Notes under the pieces: model-generated | Told to the model about the DNA's origin: nothing | The model's input: only the letters and a program-made list of their open reading frames with translations | Databases searched by the model: none | Made by a program: the position numbers and the translations under genes | In this document: positions 1-10,657 of the stretch, in pieces | Position numbering within the stretch: position 1 is the stretch's first letter | How the letters are laid out: each line of letters opens with the position of its first letter | Assembly (NCBI RefSeq): GCF_040581485.1 | Contig: NC_090135.1 | Location: forward strand, 372,001 to 436,000 | Direction: 5' to 3' | Length of the DNA stretch: 64,000 bases | Source of the DNA: Linepithema humile | Lineage: Eukaryota; Arthropoda; Insecta; Hymenoptera; Formicidae

Positions 1-2
1 AC

Positions 3-647
3 GCTAGTCTGCTCGTTAGAAGAGCAAAGATAAGCCCCGGTGTGTTACTCTCGCACGCGAGAATGTTGAGTAAAACCACCGCCAAATATCCTCTCACAAA
101 AGTCGAGGTTAAAACATTTACGATTCACGCCGGACTCGTAGGAGAATCGATAGATAATGTAATACTCGGACAACTGCCGAAACGTGTAATAGTCGGCTTT
201 GTCGATAACAGAGCGTTTAATGGCGATAGAAAATTGAATCCGTTTAATTTCAAAAACTACGGTATAAATTTCTTTTCTCTGTATGCCGATGGTATGCAAA
301 TTCCCAGTAGGCCGTTACAACCGAACTTCTCGAAAGACGAAAAGCTTTACGTCGAAGCCTACCACACGCTCTTCTCGGGAACCGGCATTCACTTCTTGAA
401 CGAGGGAAATTCTATAAGTAGAGAGGATTATGCCCAGGGCTACACTCTTTTCGCTTTTGATCTTACCCCCGACTTGTCCGCTCATTGCGCCGGACATTGG
501 AATCTCGCGAAACATGGTAGTTTGCGATTAGAAGTGAAATTTGATAAGGCGCTTACCACGACCGTTAATTGTATCGTTTATGCTGAGTTCGACAATATTC
601 TAGAAATAGACTCCTCTCGACAAGTTATCGTCGATTTTGGCGGTTAG
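3..647 (+). CDS. Maverick/Polinton major-capsid-like protein, C-terminal part (5' end outside window)
   Basis: The frame is already open at base 3, upstream of the first ATG (42), so this is the last 214 codons of a longer gene. It reads through a block rich in short hydrophobic and aromatic runs (LPKRVIVGFVDNRAFNGDRK, LNPFNFKNYGINFFSLY, SRQVIVDFGG at the end). I recognise this as the conserved C-terminal half of the insect proteins usually labelled F54H12.2-like, which match capsid-type proteins of Maverick/Polinton elements. The neighbouring adenain-type protease supports a Polinton origin. The fragment has no stop or frameshift. The family call is from memory; no alignment was run. Confidence 0.75.
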   Translation, partial: ASLLVRRAKISPGVLLSHARMLSKTTAKYPLTKVEVKTFTIHAGLVGESIDNVILGQLPKRVIVGFVDNRAFNGDRKLNPFNFKNYGINFFSLYADGMQIPSRPLQPNFSKDEKLYVEAYHTLFSGTGIHFLNEGNSISREDYAQGYTLFAFDLTPDLSAHCAGHWNLAKHGSLRLEVKFDKALTTTVNCIVYAEFDNILEIDSSRQVIVDFGG

Positions 648-721
648 GTTTTTATAACGTCAAACCCCCCACCTCTACTACTACTACTACGTACATTTTT
701 CCCTAACGTCTGTTTTCTTAA

Positions 722-1795
722 ATGACGTGTAAAGCAACGGAAAGAGATTCAGTTTTGTTCGAGACGCGAACGGCGTCGCTTCGTTTGAAAAGAAAGAGCG
801 AGTACTTGGACATAACCATGGATATAGTCATCGATATACAGGGTTTCCGCGATGCCGACGAGAAGTTTATTCCGAAAGAAGTGGCTGTTGTCGCGCTTAA
901 CTCCGCAATCATCGGACACTGGATTATGACGCCTCCCTATCCCTTTGACGATTTACCTGAAAAATCGAGACGAGAAAACAACTGGCTTTCGCGAAATTAT
1001 CACGGAATCGAGTGGTTCGATGGCGAAACCGATCTTAAATGTTTCGTAATACAACTGCGAGAAATAACACGTCGAGTGCGCTACATCTATAGCAGGGGGC
1101 AAGAAAAGGCCCGCTATCTAAGGCGTCTACTTTCCAGAAACGTATATAATTTAGAAGGAATTTCTCCGGCGTTTAAAAATTTGCCGGAAGAAAAAGAGAG
1201 CGGACATCGGTGCTCTCACCACGGTTTTCGATTTTGCTCTACAGACAAATTTCTTTGCGCGTTACGCAACGCCGGCAAATTGAAACGTTGGATAGGCGCT
1301 CAAAACACCAGCAGTGAGTGTAGCATCGTTTCGAGCTGCGATGATCTTTCTCGTGAAAATTGGAGCATAAGCGAAAAAGCCGACAGCGGCGTTTTTATGA
1401 AAAAGAATAAAAATCTCGATATAATTCGCAATATCGAGGCGTGGCGTACGGAAAAAAAAGAAGAAGAAGAAGAAGAAGACAAGAATCAATCACGTAATTA
1501 CATTGCAAAAGATATATCGTGTGTAAAGAAAGAAGAATATCCTACCGATAGCAACGCTCAACAAACCATCTCCGCACAATCATTCGAGAACGTCTACTCT
1601 ACGCGTAAGGAGATAAACCCCTGCGACTCTACTATACAAATAATTCCTCGCGCACGAGCACCGTCTTGTTACGCGACAAATGAATTCGTTGGAAATCTTA
1701 CACGCGTTGCGTCGTCTCAATGTCAGATATGTGGGAGTCTATCCTGCCGACAGACTACCGAGAGTGTGGACGAGGTCGACAGCCATTGTCGCTAA
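722..1795 (+). CDS. Unknown Polinton-associated protein (357 codons, or 325 from the inner ATG)
   Basis: The gene lies 74 bases after the capsid-like gene on the same strand. An inner ATG at 818 sits in a better context (aaccATGGat) just before the conserved-looking block VIDIQGFRDADEKFIPKEVA, so translation may start there. That block and the later HWIMTPPYPFDDLP, NNWLSRNYHGIEW and HRCSHHGFRFC stretches match an insect TE protein family I have seen without a settled function. The DIQGF-type motif faintly resembles the first motif of DnaQ-like exonucleases, but with Q where the acidic residue would be, so I do not claim an activity. A GAA run encodes an acidic Glu tract near residue 248. The last 116 bases overlap the protease gene in another frame. 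Confidence 0.5.
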   Translation: MTCKATERDSVLFETRTASLRLKRKSEYLDITMDIVIDIQGFRDADEKFIPKEVAVVALNSAIIGHWIMTPPYPFDDLPEKSRRENNWLSRNYHGIEWFDGETDLKCFVIQLREITRRVRYIYSRGQEKARYLRRLLSRNVYNLEGISPAFKNLPEEKESGHRCSHHGFRFCSTDKFLCALRNAGKLKRWIGAQNTSSECSIVSSCDDLSRENWSISEKADSGVFMKKNKNLDIIRNIEAWRTEKKEEEEEEDKNQSRNYIAKDISCVKKEEYPTDSNAQQTISAQSFENVYSTRKEINPCDSTIQIIPRARAPSCYATNEFVGNLTRVASSQCQICGSLSCRQTTESVDEVDSHCR

Positions 1796-2201
1796 TACAG
1801 ACGAGCATGATCGCCCCGGAAGACACTGGGTCGCCTTCTACATCGACGAGTACGGTACCGGCACATATTTCGATAGTTACGGAATCCCGCCACACTCGGA
1901 TCAACGATTTCATCTGCGACTTCGACGAAATTCCACCATGTATCGATGGAACACCGTGCAGCTACAAGGATTTTTTTCGCAAACATGCGGCCAATATTGT
2001 TGCGTGTTTCTTTACTATTTGTCTCTTGGTTACAACCTTGAGCAATTTCTTCGTCTTTTCACCGATGATTATAACCAAAACGACAGACTGATAGTATGCT
2101 TATATCGCAAAATTTTTCATTGTAAAAAAAATGAGCAAACGAAAGTACGTACAAGTACTTGTTGTAATATTCAACAATGTATTTTTAAAAATTTCAAATA
2201 A
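1680..2201 (+). CDS. Adenain-like cysteine protease of a Maverick/Polinton element
   Basis: This 173-codon frame carries the adenovirus-protease signature: His49 in RHWVAFYID, an acidic residue Asp65 in YFDSYG, and Gln96 followed seven residues later by Cys103 in the block QGFFSQTCGQYCCVFLYYL. The Q-x6-C-G spacing is that of adenain-type enzymes, which mature capsid proteins. Length (about 170-200 residues) is normal for the family. The start at 1680 lies inside the preceding gene, and the residues after it (YVGVYPADRLP) look like the family's N-terminal block, so the overlap seems genuine. No break is visible; the copy may be intact, though the element around it is not shown in full. Confidence 0.8.
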   Translation: MNSLEILHALRRLNVRYVGVYPADRLPRVWTRSTAIVANTDEHDRPGRHWVAFYIDEYGTGTYFDSYGIPPHSDQRFHLRLRRNSTMYRWNTVQLQGFFSQTCGQYCCVFLYYLSLGYNLEQFLRLFTDDYNQNDRLIVCLYRKIFHCKKNEQTKVRTSTCCNIQQCIFKNFK

Positions 2202-2202
2202 A
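2197..2202 (+). promoter_or_regulatory. AATAAA polyadenylation signal overlapping the protease stop codon
   Basis: The TAA stop of the protease gene (2199-2201) is part of an AATAAA hexamer, followed by T-rich sequence. This would suit a compact viral-type transcription unit ending here. Confidence 0.4.
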
Positions 2203-2753
2203 ACATTTTATTTTATATATTTAACATTTCTCGATGCATGCTTTGAAATAATATTTGTAATTCATACATTAATGTATACTTTTATCATTTATAATTAAAT
2301 TTGATTCTATTGAAAATCATAAAATGTATAAACTTTATTTTGTCAGTTCAATTATGTATTCTTAAGAAAAAATTCCAAATAAACGATTTTGTATTCCATT
2401 TCTCGTGTTTGTTTCCTTCCTCTTTTCGCATGTTCCTGCACTCGACAATCCTTACAGCGCGCTCAATCCGCGGGGTGGCTCATTCCGTTCACGAGATATC
2501 GCTGCCACCTTAACCAGCATGCCGAATATCAGACTAAAAGTCGTCCGATCATTCGTCGCTGCGTTCTTTTGTTCGCTATACCGGCGCACGCTCTATACCG
2601 TTTGCACCCCCTTAGTCGTCATCTCGTCGAATATCGGTCTAGCAGAATCCACCGTTTGACTCCGTCGTTCTTTTGTTCTCCCATACTTGCCCGCTCACAG
2701 GTCGTAGTTCTATCATCCCCCGCTCGACACCTTGGCGATGTTTGTTTACATTT
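2203..2753. other. Stretch without recognised gene
   Basis: AT-rich to about 2400, then more balanced in base composition. Short open frames overlap in several registers but none resembles a known protein. The right part leads into the 112-bp repeats and may be degenerate copies or the element's end. Confidence 0.5.
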
Positions 2754-3190
2754 CCCATACCTGCCAGAGAGTCCGGGGTACCTCATATAGACGCGGCCCC
2801 ACCGTAAATACGCTCCTTCACGAGGCGACTGTGTGACGTCGTTTGTTTTGACGTCCCATACCTGCCAGAGAGTCCGGGGTACCTCATGTAGACGCGGCTC
2901 CACCATAAATACGTCCCTTCCCTTCACGGACTAGAGGCGACTGTGTGACGTCGTTTGTTTTGATGCCCCATACCTGCCTGAGAGTCCGGGGTACCTCATG
3001 TAGACGCGGCTCCACCATAAATACGTCCCTTCCCTTCACGGACTAGAGGCGACTGTGTGACGTCGTTTGTTTTGATGCCCCATACCTGCCTGAGAGTCCG
3101 GGGTACCTCATGTAGACGCGGCTCCACCATAAATACGTCCCTTCCCTTCACGGACTAGAGGCGACTGTGTGACGTCGTTTGTTTTGATAC
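2754..3190. repeat. Tandem repeat, four units of 112 bp (first shortened to 101)
   Basis: Units begin at 2754, 2855, 2967 and 3079 with cccatacctgcc. The third and fourth are identical over nearly their whole length; the first lacks about 11 bases near its end. Each carries ccgggGTACCTCATgtagacgcgg and a CACGGACTAGAGGCG-like block. Fragments of the unit start (ccatacctgccag) recur at about 3209 and 3664. Confidence 0.85.
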
Positions 3191-3231
3191 CCCCTACCTG
3201 CCAGGTCCCATACCTGCCAGGCCCCATAGCT

Positions 3232-3510
3232 ATAAATACGACCCTACGACTTATTTCATTTGATCTATAGGTAGCCATGCGGACTAGGACCAGGACTAGA
3301 AACCCAGCGATCCAGGTTCGAACCCGGTTTGGATTTTCTCAATTCGGAAAAAAATAAAAAGTTTACGTCATCCCGCGCCTGCCATAAATACGACCCTACG
3401 ACTTATTTCATTAGATCTATAGGTAGCCCAGCAGACTAGGACCAGGACTAGAAATCCAGCGATCCAGGTTCGAACCCCGTTTGGATTTTCTCAATTCGGA
3501 AAAATAAAAA
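3232..3510 (+). repeat. Two-copy 152-bp repeat with Pol III B-box-like motif
   Basis: Two copies start at 3232 and 3384. Each contains GATCCAGGTTCGAACC; the core GGTTCGAACCC (3315-3325; 3467-3477 with one base different at the end) fits the B-box consensus of tRNA-type promoters. A weak A-box-like stretch (taggtagcc) lies about 50 bases upstream. The sequence does not fold as a complete tRNA, so a tRNA-derived SINE remnant is more likely. Confidence 0.45.
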
Positions 3511-3849
3511 TTTCCGCCATCTTGTCAACATCCGCCATCTTGTTTACCCGTAGCCGTCATCTTTTTTTCCCATCCCGTCAGAGAGGAGTGGGGGAATGTT
3601 TTGGCGCCAGACCCACCGCGGGGGGCCTAGACGGGGTAGGTGGTGGGGGTTTGTTGTGACGGCCCATACCTGCCAACATACTACTAACTTTTTTTAAAAT
3701 ATATACATACAAGTTTTTTTGAAAGGTTTTTTATTTAAATTTGGCGTCATTTTTTGATATCACCTCTTTTATAGGCAGAATATATAGCAAATTTTTATTT
3801 GGTTATATATACAACAACTTTTTTTGATTTGGTTATATATACAACTTTT

Positions 3850-6595
3850 TTTGATCGATATATACCGGAGCGAGGAACAGTCGACATATATCGATATATA
3901 TCGTACAATAATCGATATATCCCGGAGCGGGAAACAGTCAATAAATATCGAACAACAATCGATATATACCGGAGCTGGGAACAGTCTATATATATCAATA
4001 TATATCGAACAATAATCGATATATACCGGAGCGGGGAACAGTCGACATATATCGATATATATCAAACAATAATCGATATATTCCGGAGCGGGGAACAGTC
4101 GATGTATATCGATATATATCGAACAATAATCGATATATACCGGAGCGGGTAACAGTCGATATATACAATATATATCGAACAATAATCGATATATACCGGA
4201 GCGGGGAACAGTCAATATATATCGATATATATCAAACAATAATCGATATATACCGGAGCGGGAAACAGTCGACATATATGGATATATATCGTACAATAAT
4301 CGATATATCCCGGAGCGGGGAACAGTCGATATATATCAATATACATCAAACAATAATCGATATATACCGGAGCGGGGAACAGTCGATATATATCGAACAA
4401 TAATCGATATATAACGGAGCGGGAACAGTCAACATATATCGATATATATCGAACAATAATCGCTATATACCGGAGCGGAAAACAGTTGATATATATCAAT
4501 ATATATCGAATAATAATCGATTTATACCGCAGCGGGAAACAGTCGGTAAATATTGATATATATCGAACAATAATCGATATATCCCGGAGCGGAGAACATT
4601 CAATATATATAGAACAATAATCGATATATAACGAAGCGGGAAACAGTCGATATATATCGATATATATCGAACAATAATCGATATATACCGGAGCTGGAAA
4701 CAGTCGATATATATCGAGATATATCGAACAAAAATCGATATATACCGGAGCGGAGTACAGTCGACATATATCGATATATATCAAACAATAATCGATATAT
4801 TCCGGAGCGGGGAACAGTCGATGTATATCGATATATATCGAACAATAATCGATATATACCGGAGCGGGTAACAGTCGATATATATCAATATATATCGAAC
4901 AATAATCGATATATACCGGAGCGGGGAACAGTCAATATATATCGATATATATCAAACAATAATCGATATATACCGGAGCGGGGAACAGTCGACATATATG
5001 GATATATATCGTACAATAATCGATATATCCCGGAGCGGGAAAAAGTCGATAAATATCGAACAATAATCGATATATACCGGAGCGTGGAACAGTCGATATA
5101 TATCGATATATTTCGAACAATAATCGATATATACCGAAGCGGGTAACAGTCGATATATATCAATATATATCGAACAATAATCGATATATACCGGAGCGTG
5201 GAACAGTCGATATATATCGATATATTTCGAACAATAATCGATATATACCGAAGCGGGTAACAGTCGATATATATCAATATATATCGAACAATAATCGATA
5301 TATACCGGAGCGGGGAACAGTCAATATATATCGAGATATATCGAACAAAAATCGATATATACCGGAGCGGAGTACAGTCGACATATATCGATATATATCA
5401 AACAATAATCGATATATTCCGGAGCGGGGAACAGTCGATGTATATCGATATATATCGAACAATAATCGATATATACCGGAGCGGGTAACAGTCGATATAT
5501 ATCAATATATATCGAACAATAATCGATATATACCGGAGCGGGGAACAGTCAATATATATCGATATATATCAAACAATAATCGATATATACCGGAGCGGGG
5601 AACAGTCGACATATATGGATATATATCGTACAATAATCGATATATCCCGGAGCGGGAAAAAGTCGATAAATATCGAACAATAATCGATATATACCGGAGC
5701 GTGGAACAGTCGATATATATCGATATATTTCGAACAATAATCGATATATACCGAAGCGGGTAACAGTCGATATATATCAATATATATCGAACAATAATCG
5801 ATATATACCGGAGCGTGGAACAGTCGATATATATCGATATATTTCGAACAATAATCGATATATACCGAAGCGGGTAACAGTCGATATATATCAATATATA
5901 TCGAACAATAATCGATATATACCGGAGCGGGGAACAGTCAATATATATCGAGATATATCGAACAAAAATCGATATATACCGGAGCGGAGTACAGTCGACA
6001 TATATCGATATATATCAAACAATAATCGATATATTCCGGAGCGGGGAACAGTCGATGTATATCGATATATATCGAACAATAATCGATATATACCGGAGCG
6101 GGTAACAGTCGATATATATCAATATATATCGAACAATAATCGATATATACCGGAGCGGGGAACAGTCAATATATATCGATATATATCAAACAATAATCGA
6201 TATATACCGGAGCGGGGAACAGTCGACATATATGGATATATATCGTACAATAATCGATATATCCCGGAGCGGGAAAAAGTCGATAAATATCGAACAATAA
6301 TCGATATATACCGGAGCGTGGAACAGTCGATATATATCGATATATTTCGAACAATAATCGATATATACCGAAGCGGGTAACAGTCGATATATATCAATAT
6401 ATATCGAACAATAATCGATATATACCGGAGAGGGAACTGTCAATATATATTGATATATATCAAACAATAATCGATATATACCGGAGCGGGGAACAGTCGA
6501 TATATATCGATATATTTCAAACAATAATCGATATATACCGGAGCGGGGAACAGTCGATATATATCGATATATATTGAACAATAATTGATATATTC
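3850..6595. repeat. 57-bp satellite array, left block
   Basis: Monomers of 57 bp carry ATACCGGAGCGGGGAACAGTC followed by TA-rich TCGATATATATCG-type palindromic sequence; successive CCGGA motifs at 4026, 4083, 4140, 4196, 4253 show the period. Variants of 37-47 bp occur. Reading frames seen on both strands here are by-products of the simple, near-palindromic sequence and not genes. The array is interrupted at 6596 by an LTR element and resumes at 10658. Confidence 0.95.
4727..6430. repeat. 617-bp higher-order repeat within the satellite (about 2.8 copies)
   Basis: The variant aacaaaaatc recurs at 4727, 5344 and 5961, exactly 617 apart, and the sequence between is essentially identical from copy to copy. 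617 equals ten 57-bp monomers plus one 47-bp monomer (for example 5030-5076). The third copy is cut off near 6430. Such ordering implies recent amplification of an 11-monomer block by unequal exchange. Confidence 0.9.
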
Positions 6596-6937
6596 TGTAG
6601 CGCAAAACTGCCGTTCGAATGGTATTACGGACGAGTTCGCGGATACAGGATAATTTTCGATAGTATCGAGGACTAATAATCGAACACTCACACTTGCAGA
6701 GAACATAAGAGTTATTTATTATGAAATGGTTTCACGGCTTGTGACTCGCTGAGACGAGACTTTGACCGCACGTACATATCGCGAAAAGAACACCTACTTG
6801 GATCACGATTGATCTTGATCTAACATTCGCACGCTCGCCGGTATCGCCGCTCGGGCTTATCGCTACAAGCGCCGCGGTGGCTAGATATTAAAATCTTTAC
6901 AGAACGCGCCAGGACCGTCCTAATTACGGGCCCTACA
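6596..6937 (-). repeat. 3' LTR of the gypsy-type element
   Basis: 342 bp, matching 10316-10657. On the coding (minus) strand it begins TGTAGGGCCC and ends GCGCTACA. No classical polypurine tract is visible just inside it. Confidence 0.93.
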
Positions 6938-9568
6938 TTCGGCCGTCCTGCTCGAACATTCGTCCCGAATGTTTTCGTCGGTGTCCTCGTCCTCCGATGA
7001 ATCATAGTTGATCCACGGCTTCATGAAGTCTGCTGACGTTGATGTTCGATGAGGACCTTCTCCTTCACCGACTTTTTGTACTAGATATCGCTGATTGCGA
7101 AGAACACGTATAATCTCGTAAGGACCAAGGTATTTATGGGCGACCTTCAACCCTGGACTTTGCTGAGTGCGTCTGATGGCAACTAAATCGTCTTCGCGAT
7201 GAATCACAGCTTTACGTCTCTTCTTGTCGAAAGTTCGTCTATTCTCTTGTTGAACTTTTAATATATTCTCGTTTGCCTGAGCTCTTAAATCGTCTCTGTT
7301 TTCTTTGAACGACGATATCCACTCTTTCTCGAGCCACTCTCGAATGTCAGGACAATCTTTAAGTCGTGGATGCGTTCCAAATAAAAGATGGAATGGTGAC
7401 ATGCCGATACTTCGATGTATAGTCGAATTCAGGCATTGCTGGGCGATCTCCAAATATTTGAACCATTCGCCAGGCCTCGGAGCAGCTAACTTAGTTAAAA
7501 GCGGTATGAGCGTTCGATTAAGGCGCTCAACCTGACCATTTGCTCTGGGAACTCCTGTCACAATCAAAGAATGTTTGATGCCTTCCTCGTTGCAATAGTC
7601 CTTGAAATCCTTCGATGTAAACGCAGTCCCTCTATCTGAGATGATTCGTCGTGGGTTACAGAAAATAGCTGCTTGCTTCTTCAAGCGTACCAAAACCTCG
7701 GCGGTACTCGTGGACTTAGTGGCGTAAAGCCACGTGAATTTAGAGAAAGCGTCGACCACAGCAAATATGTGTTGATAAGATTTCTTCGTGGAGGGCAACG
7801 GCCCAAGATGGTCGATATGAAACGTGTCCAAAGGAACGCTTCCTTTCTCGATTGGTTGCAACAGGCACTCCTGTTTTCCATGCTTTCGTTCAGCCAAGAT
7901 GCATGCGATACAGTTCCGCACCACCTTCTCCACACGTTGTCGCAAGTTTGGTATCCAATAGTCAATACGTACGAGGTCCTCGGTTTTTCCCACAGAAAAA
8001 TGTCCCCGTTCATGAGCTCGCCGTATGATTTGCATCTGCATCTTTTTTGGCACCACAAGTTGAATATCTCCTCCTGAATCCTTGTATAGTAGATTGCCTC
8101 TCATCAAGTAGTCTCGTGTTTTGTTCTGCAACACCAGCTCTCGAAGCTTCACCACGCTGTCGTCCTTCTCCTGAGCTTTTCGTAGACGGGCTGTTAATCC
8201 GGCCTCAGATTCGTCAATTACCATACACACGGGAAGTGGGTTGCGACTGAGCGCATCAACGTGCGTCATGTTCTTTTCAGGCCGATGTTCTATACGATAA
8301 CTAAATTCTTCTAACAATAAGGCCCATCGCGCGACGCGTACACAAAGATCTTTCTTACTCATAGTGAGCATAAACGCACGACAATCAGTGACAATTGCAA
8401 ACGTAATACCGAGTAAATAAACGCGAAACTTTTTGAGTGCTTTCACTATTGTCAAAACTTCTAGTTCGTAGCTGCTATACTTTGACTTGGCGGGAGTCGT
8501 TTTACCGCTAGAGTAGTAAACAGGATGGAAACGTTGATCCTCACTATTCCGCTGTAACAGTATTGCGCCATACCTTAACGCAGAAGCGTCCGTATGCAGT
8601 TCTGTTTCGGCTTCAACTCGGTACAAATTTAATATCGGCTTTTCGCTTAACATGATTTTAAGTCGCATAAACGCATTTTTTTCTTCCGCTCCAAAACAAA
8701 ATTTATTATCAGCGCGTAAAAGATTTGACAAAGGTCGTGCAATTGAGGAATATCCGGGGATAAACTTACGGAAATATCCACTCAATCCAAGAAAACTTTG
8801 TACTTGCTTAACATTCGCAGGTTCTGGAAATCTTTGAACTGCTTCGGTTTTGCGGTCTGAAGGACAAACACAACCATTACTAATCACATGACCCAAAAAT
8901 TCGACGGAGGTTTGTAATAAATAGCACTTCTTCCAATTAATTATCAAACCTGCCTCGCTCGCTGTTATCAGTACCCTCTCTAGATTCCTTATGCCACCTT
9001 CAATATTGTCAGATGGAACAATCAGATCGTCCATATAAGCCAAAACTACTTTATCTCGAATGAGATCTCAAAATACAGTATTAACGAATCTTTGGAACAC
9101 CGCTGGTGAATTACACAGACCAAAAGGCGCGCGCAAAAACTCATAATGACCGTCGGGCACGATAAAGGCTGTATATTTTTGACTAGACTCGTTCATCTGC
9201 ACATGAAAGAATCCGTTGGTTAAATCAAGAGTACTAAAAACACGCGCGCTCTGTAACATATCCAATTGGTCTTCAATCAACGGTAACGGGTACCTGTCTT
9301 TAATAATTTTTTTATTTATTAAGCGATAATCTACGCACAGTCTAAATAAATCGTCTTTTTTTCGAACCAATACCACTGGGCTGGCATAATCGGACGTAGA
9401 TGGCTGAACAATTCCCTCGTCAATCCATTGATCAATCTGTGCATTGACCATCGCCCTCTCGAACGCCGCTAATCGTCTCGCGGACTGGTAAACGGGCTCT
9501 TCATCTTTAAGTACGAGTTTCATCTTTACTTCCGGCTCACGAGTTTTACTCGGCTTATAATTATTCAC
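6938..9568 (-). pseudogene. pol: Gypsy pol remnant: reverse transcriptase, RNase H, integrase
   Basis: The minus-strand frame runs from 9568 into the 3' LTR edge with one in-frame TGA at 9068-9070. Upstream of the stop is the RT finger/palm part (LCVDYRLIN, FSTLDLTNGFFHVQM, FLRAPFGLCNSPAVFQRF). Downstream are the catalytic YMDD motif, RNase H (ELHTDAS) and integrase with HHCC zinc finger (HERGHF…CIAC) and the DDE triad (HIDHLGP, SDRGTAF, NGQVERLN). The stop falls where related elements have Arg and is explained by CGA to TGA. It removes the catalytic YMDD, so the copy is inactive unless read through. Confidence 0.9.
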
Positions 9569-9593
9569 TAATTTTTTTATCCCTAATCGTTGT

Positions 9594-10190
9594 TCAAAAT
9601 CTTTGATATGCGCAATCGCTGTTTACCGTCGTTGTTCTCGATCGTTTGCTCTGGGCCGACTCATCATGGCCGTCGTTGCTTACCGTCGCCGTTCCCGCCT
9701 GCTCGATCTGGGCTGGAACATCATGGTCGCCACTGCGCACCGTCACCGTTCCCGCCTGCTCGATCTGCAACAACCTCCGTGTCGCCTTCAACTCGAGTCT
9801 CACCACCGCTAATTCGCGCTCGGCCAATTCTTTCTCCCTTCGGCTAAGCTCGATTTCTCATTGTTGATTCGCCGTCGCCTGCGCGCTCGCCGCTTCAGCC
9901 TGTTGCGAATCCTCGACGCAGCCACCGCTATCGCCCTGCTCGTCATCCATCCATCCACCGGACAGATCTTCTTCCATCAGACGCGAGATCAGTTCGGCCT
10001 TCGTGCCGACACTGGAAAGCCCACGTGCTGCCGCTAACTCCTTCAGAGCAGCAACTGTGAATTTGCTTGGATCCCTCATTGCGCCGACTCTACGTTGCAA
10101 TTCACCGTCTTTTGATCTGCTAGCAAAATTGTCTCTCTCACCTTGCCGCACAAACTTTCCGACCTTTCTCGAATCGTCTGTCTCTCTCAC
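9594..10190 (-). pseudogene. gag: Gag remnant with SAP DNA-binding domain
   Basis: Read on the minus strand from 10190, the frame encodes a basic start and then a SAP-type helix-extended-loop-helix (FTVAALKELAAARGLSS...ELISRLMEED, residues about 43-75). A TGA at 9858-9860 breaks the frame, again where CGA would give Arg, and the same frame continues with an Arg/Glu-rich, probably coiled segment (ELSRREKELAERELA) to 9594. Capsid, nucleocapsid and protease regions are missing, and the RT frame is in a different register. SAP domains bind DNA or chromatin and are known in gag proteins of some insect LTR elements. Confidence 0.65.
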
Positions 10191-10315
10191 TCTCGCACTG
10201 TTGAATTATGTACGTCGTCGAAACTTCTCGATGCTTCTCCCGCTTTCTCGCGTATTTCTCGTATTCGAAAACGCTCTCGAATGTCTCGTGGCTATCCCGG
10301 CTGAGCCCGCAAAGT

Positions 10316-10657
10316 TGTAGCGCAAAACTGCCGTTCAAATGGTATTACGGACGAGTTCGCGGATACAGGATAATTTTCGATAGTATAGAGGACTAATAAT
10401 CGAACACTCACACTTGCAGAGAACATAAGAGTTATTTATTATGAAATGGTTTCACAGCTTGTGACTCGCTGAGACGAGACTTTGACCGCACGTACATATC
10501 GCGAAAAGAACACCTACTTGGATCACGGTTGATCTTGATCTAACATTCGCACGCTCGTCGGTATCGCCGCTCGGGCTTATCGCTACAAGTGCCGCGGTGG
10601 CTAGATATTAAAATCTTCACAGAACGCGCCAGGACCGTCCTAATTACGGGCCCTACA
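10316..10657 (-). repeat. 5' LTR of the gypsy-type element
   Basis: 342 bp, seven visible mismatches to the other LTR. The leader between it and the gag start (about 125 bases) begins ACTTTGCGGGCTCAGCC on the coding strand; I could not match this to a specific tRNA primer. Confidence 0.93.

Larger units (their letters stand above)
6596..10657 (-). mobile_element. Ty3/gypsy-type LTR retrotransposon, decayed and internally deleted
   Basis: Two 342-bp LTRs (6596-6937 and 10316-10657), TG...CA ended, flank minus-strand gag and pol remnants. I count seven mismatches between the LTRs, so they are about 98% identical. Total length of 4.06 kb is short: most of gag, the protease and the start of reverse transcriptase (RT) are missing between 9568 and 9594. 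The element sits inside satellite DNA on both sides. The flanks (…attc / atac…) do not give a clean target duplication. Confidence 0.95.

Noticed and set aside
3315..3325. A complete tRNA gene
   Set aside because: Only the B-box region matches; no acceptor stem or cloverleaf can be drawn.
3769..6605. Many long reading frames on both strands
   Set aside because: They are translations of the near-palindromic 57-bp satellite (YIDIYRLFPAP-type repeats) and repeat with the array; no start context or homology.
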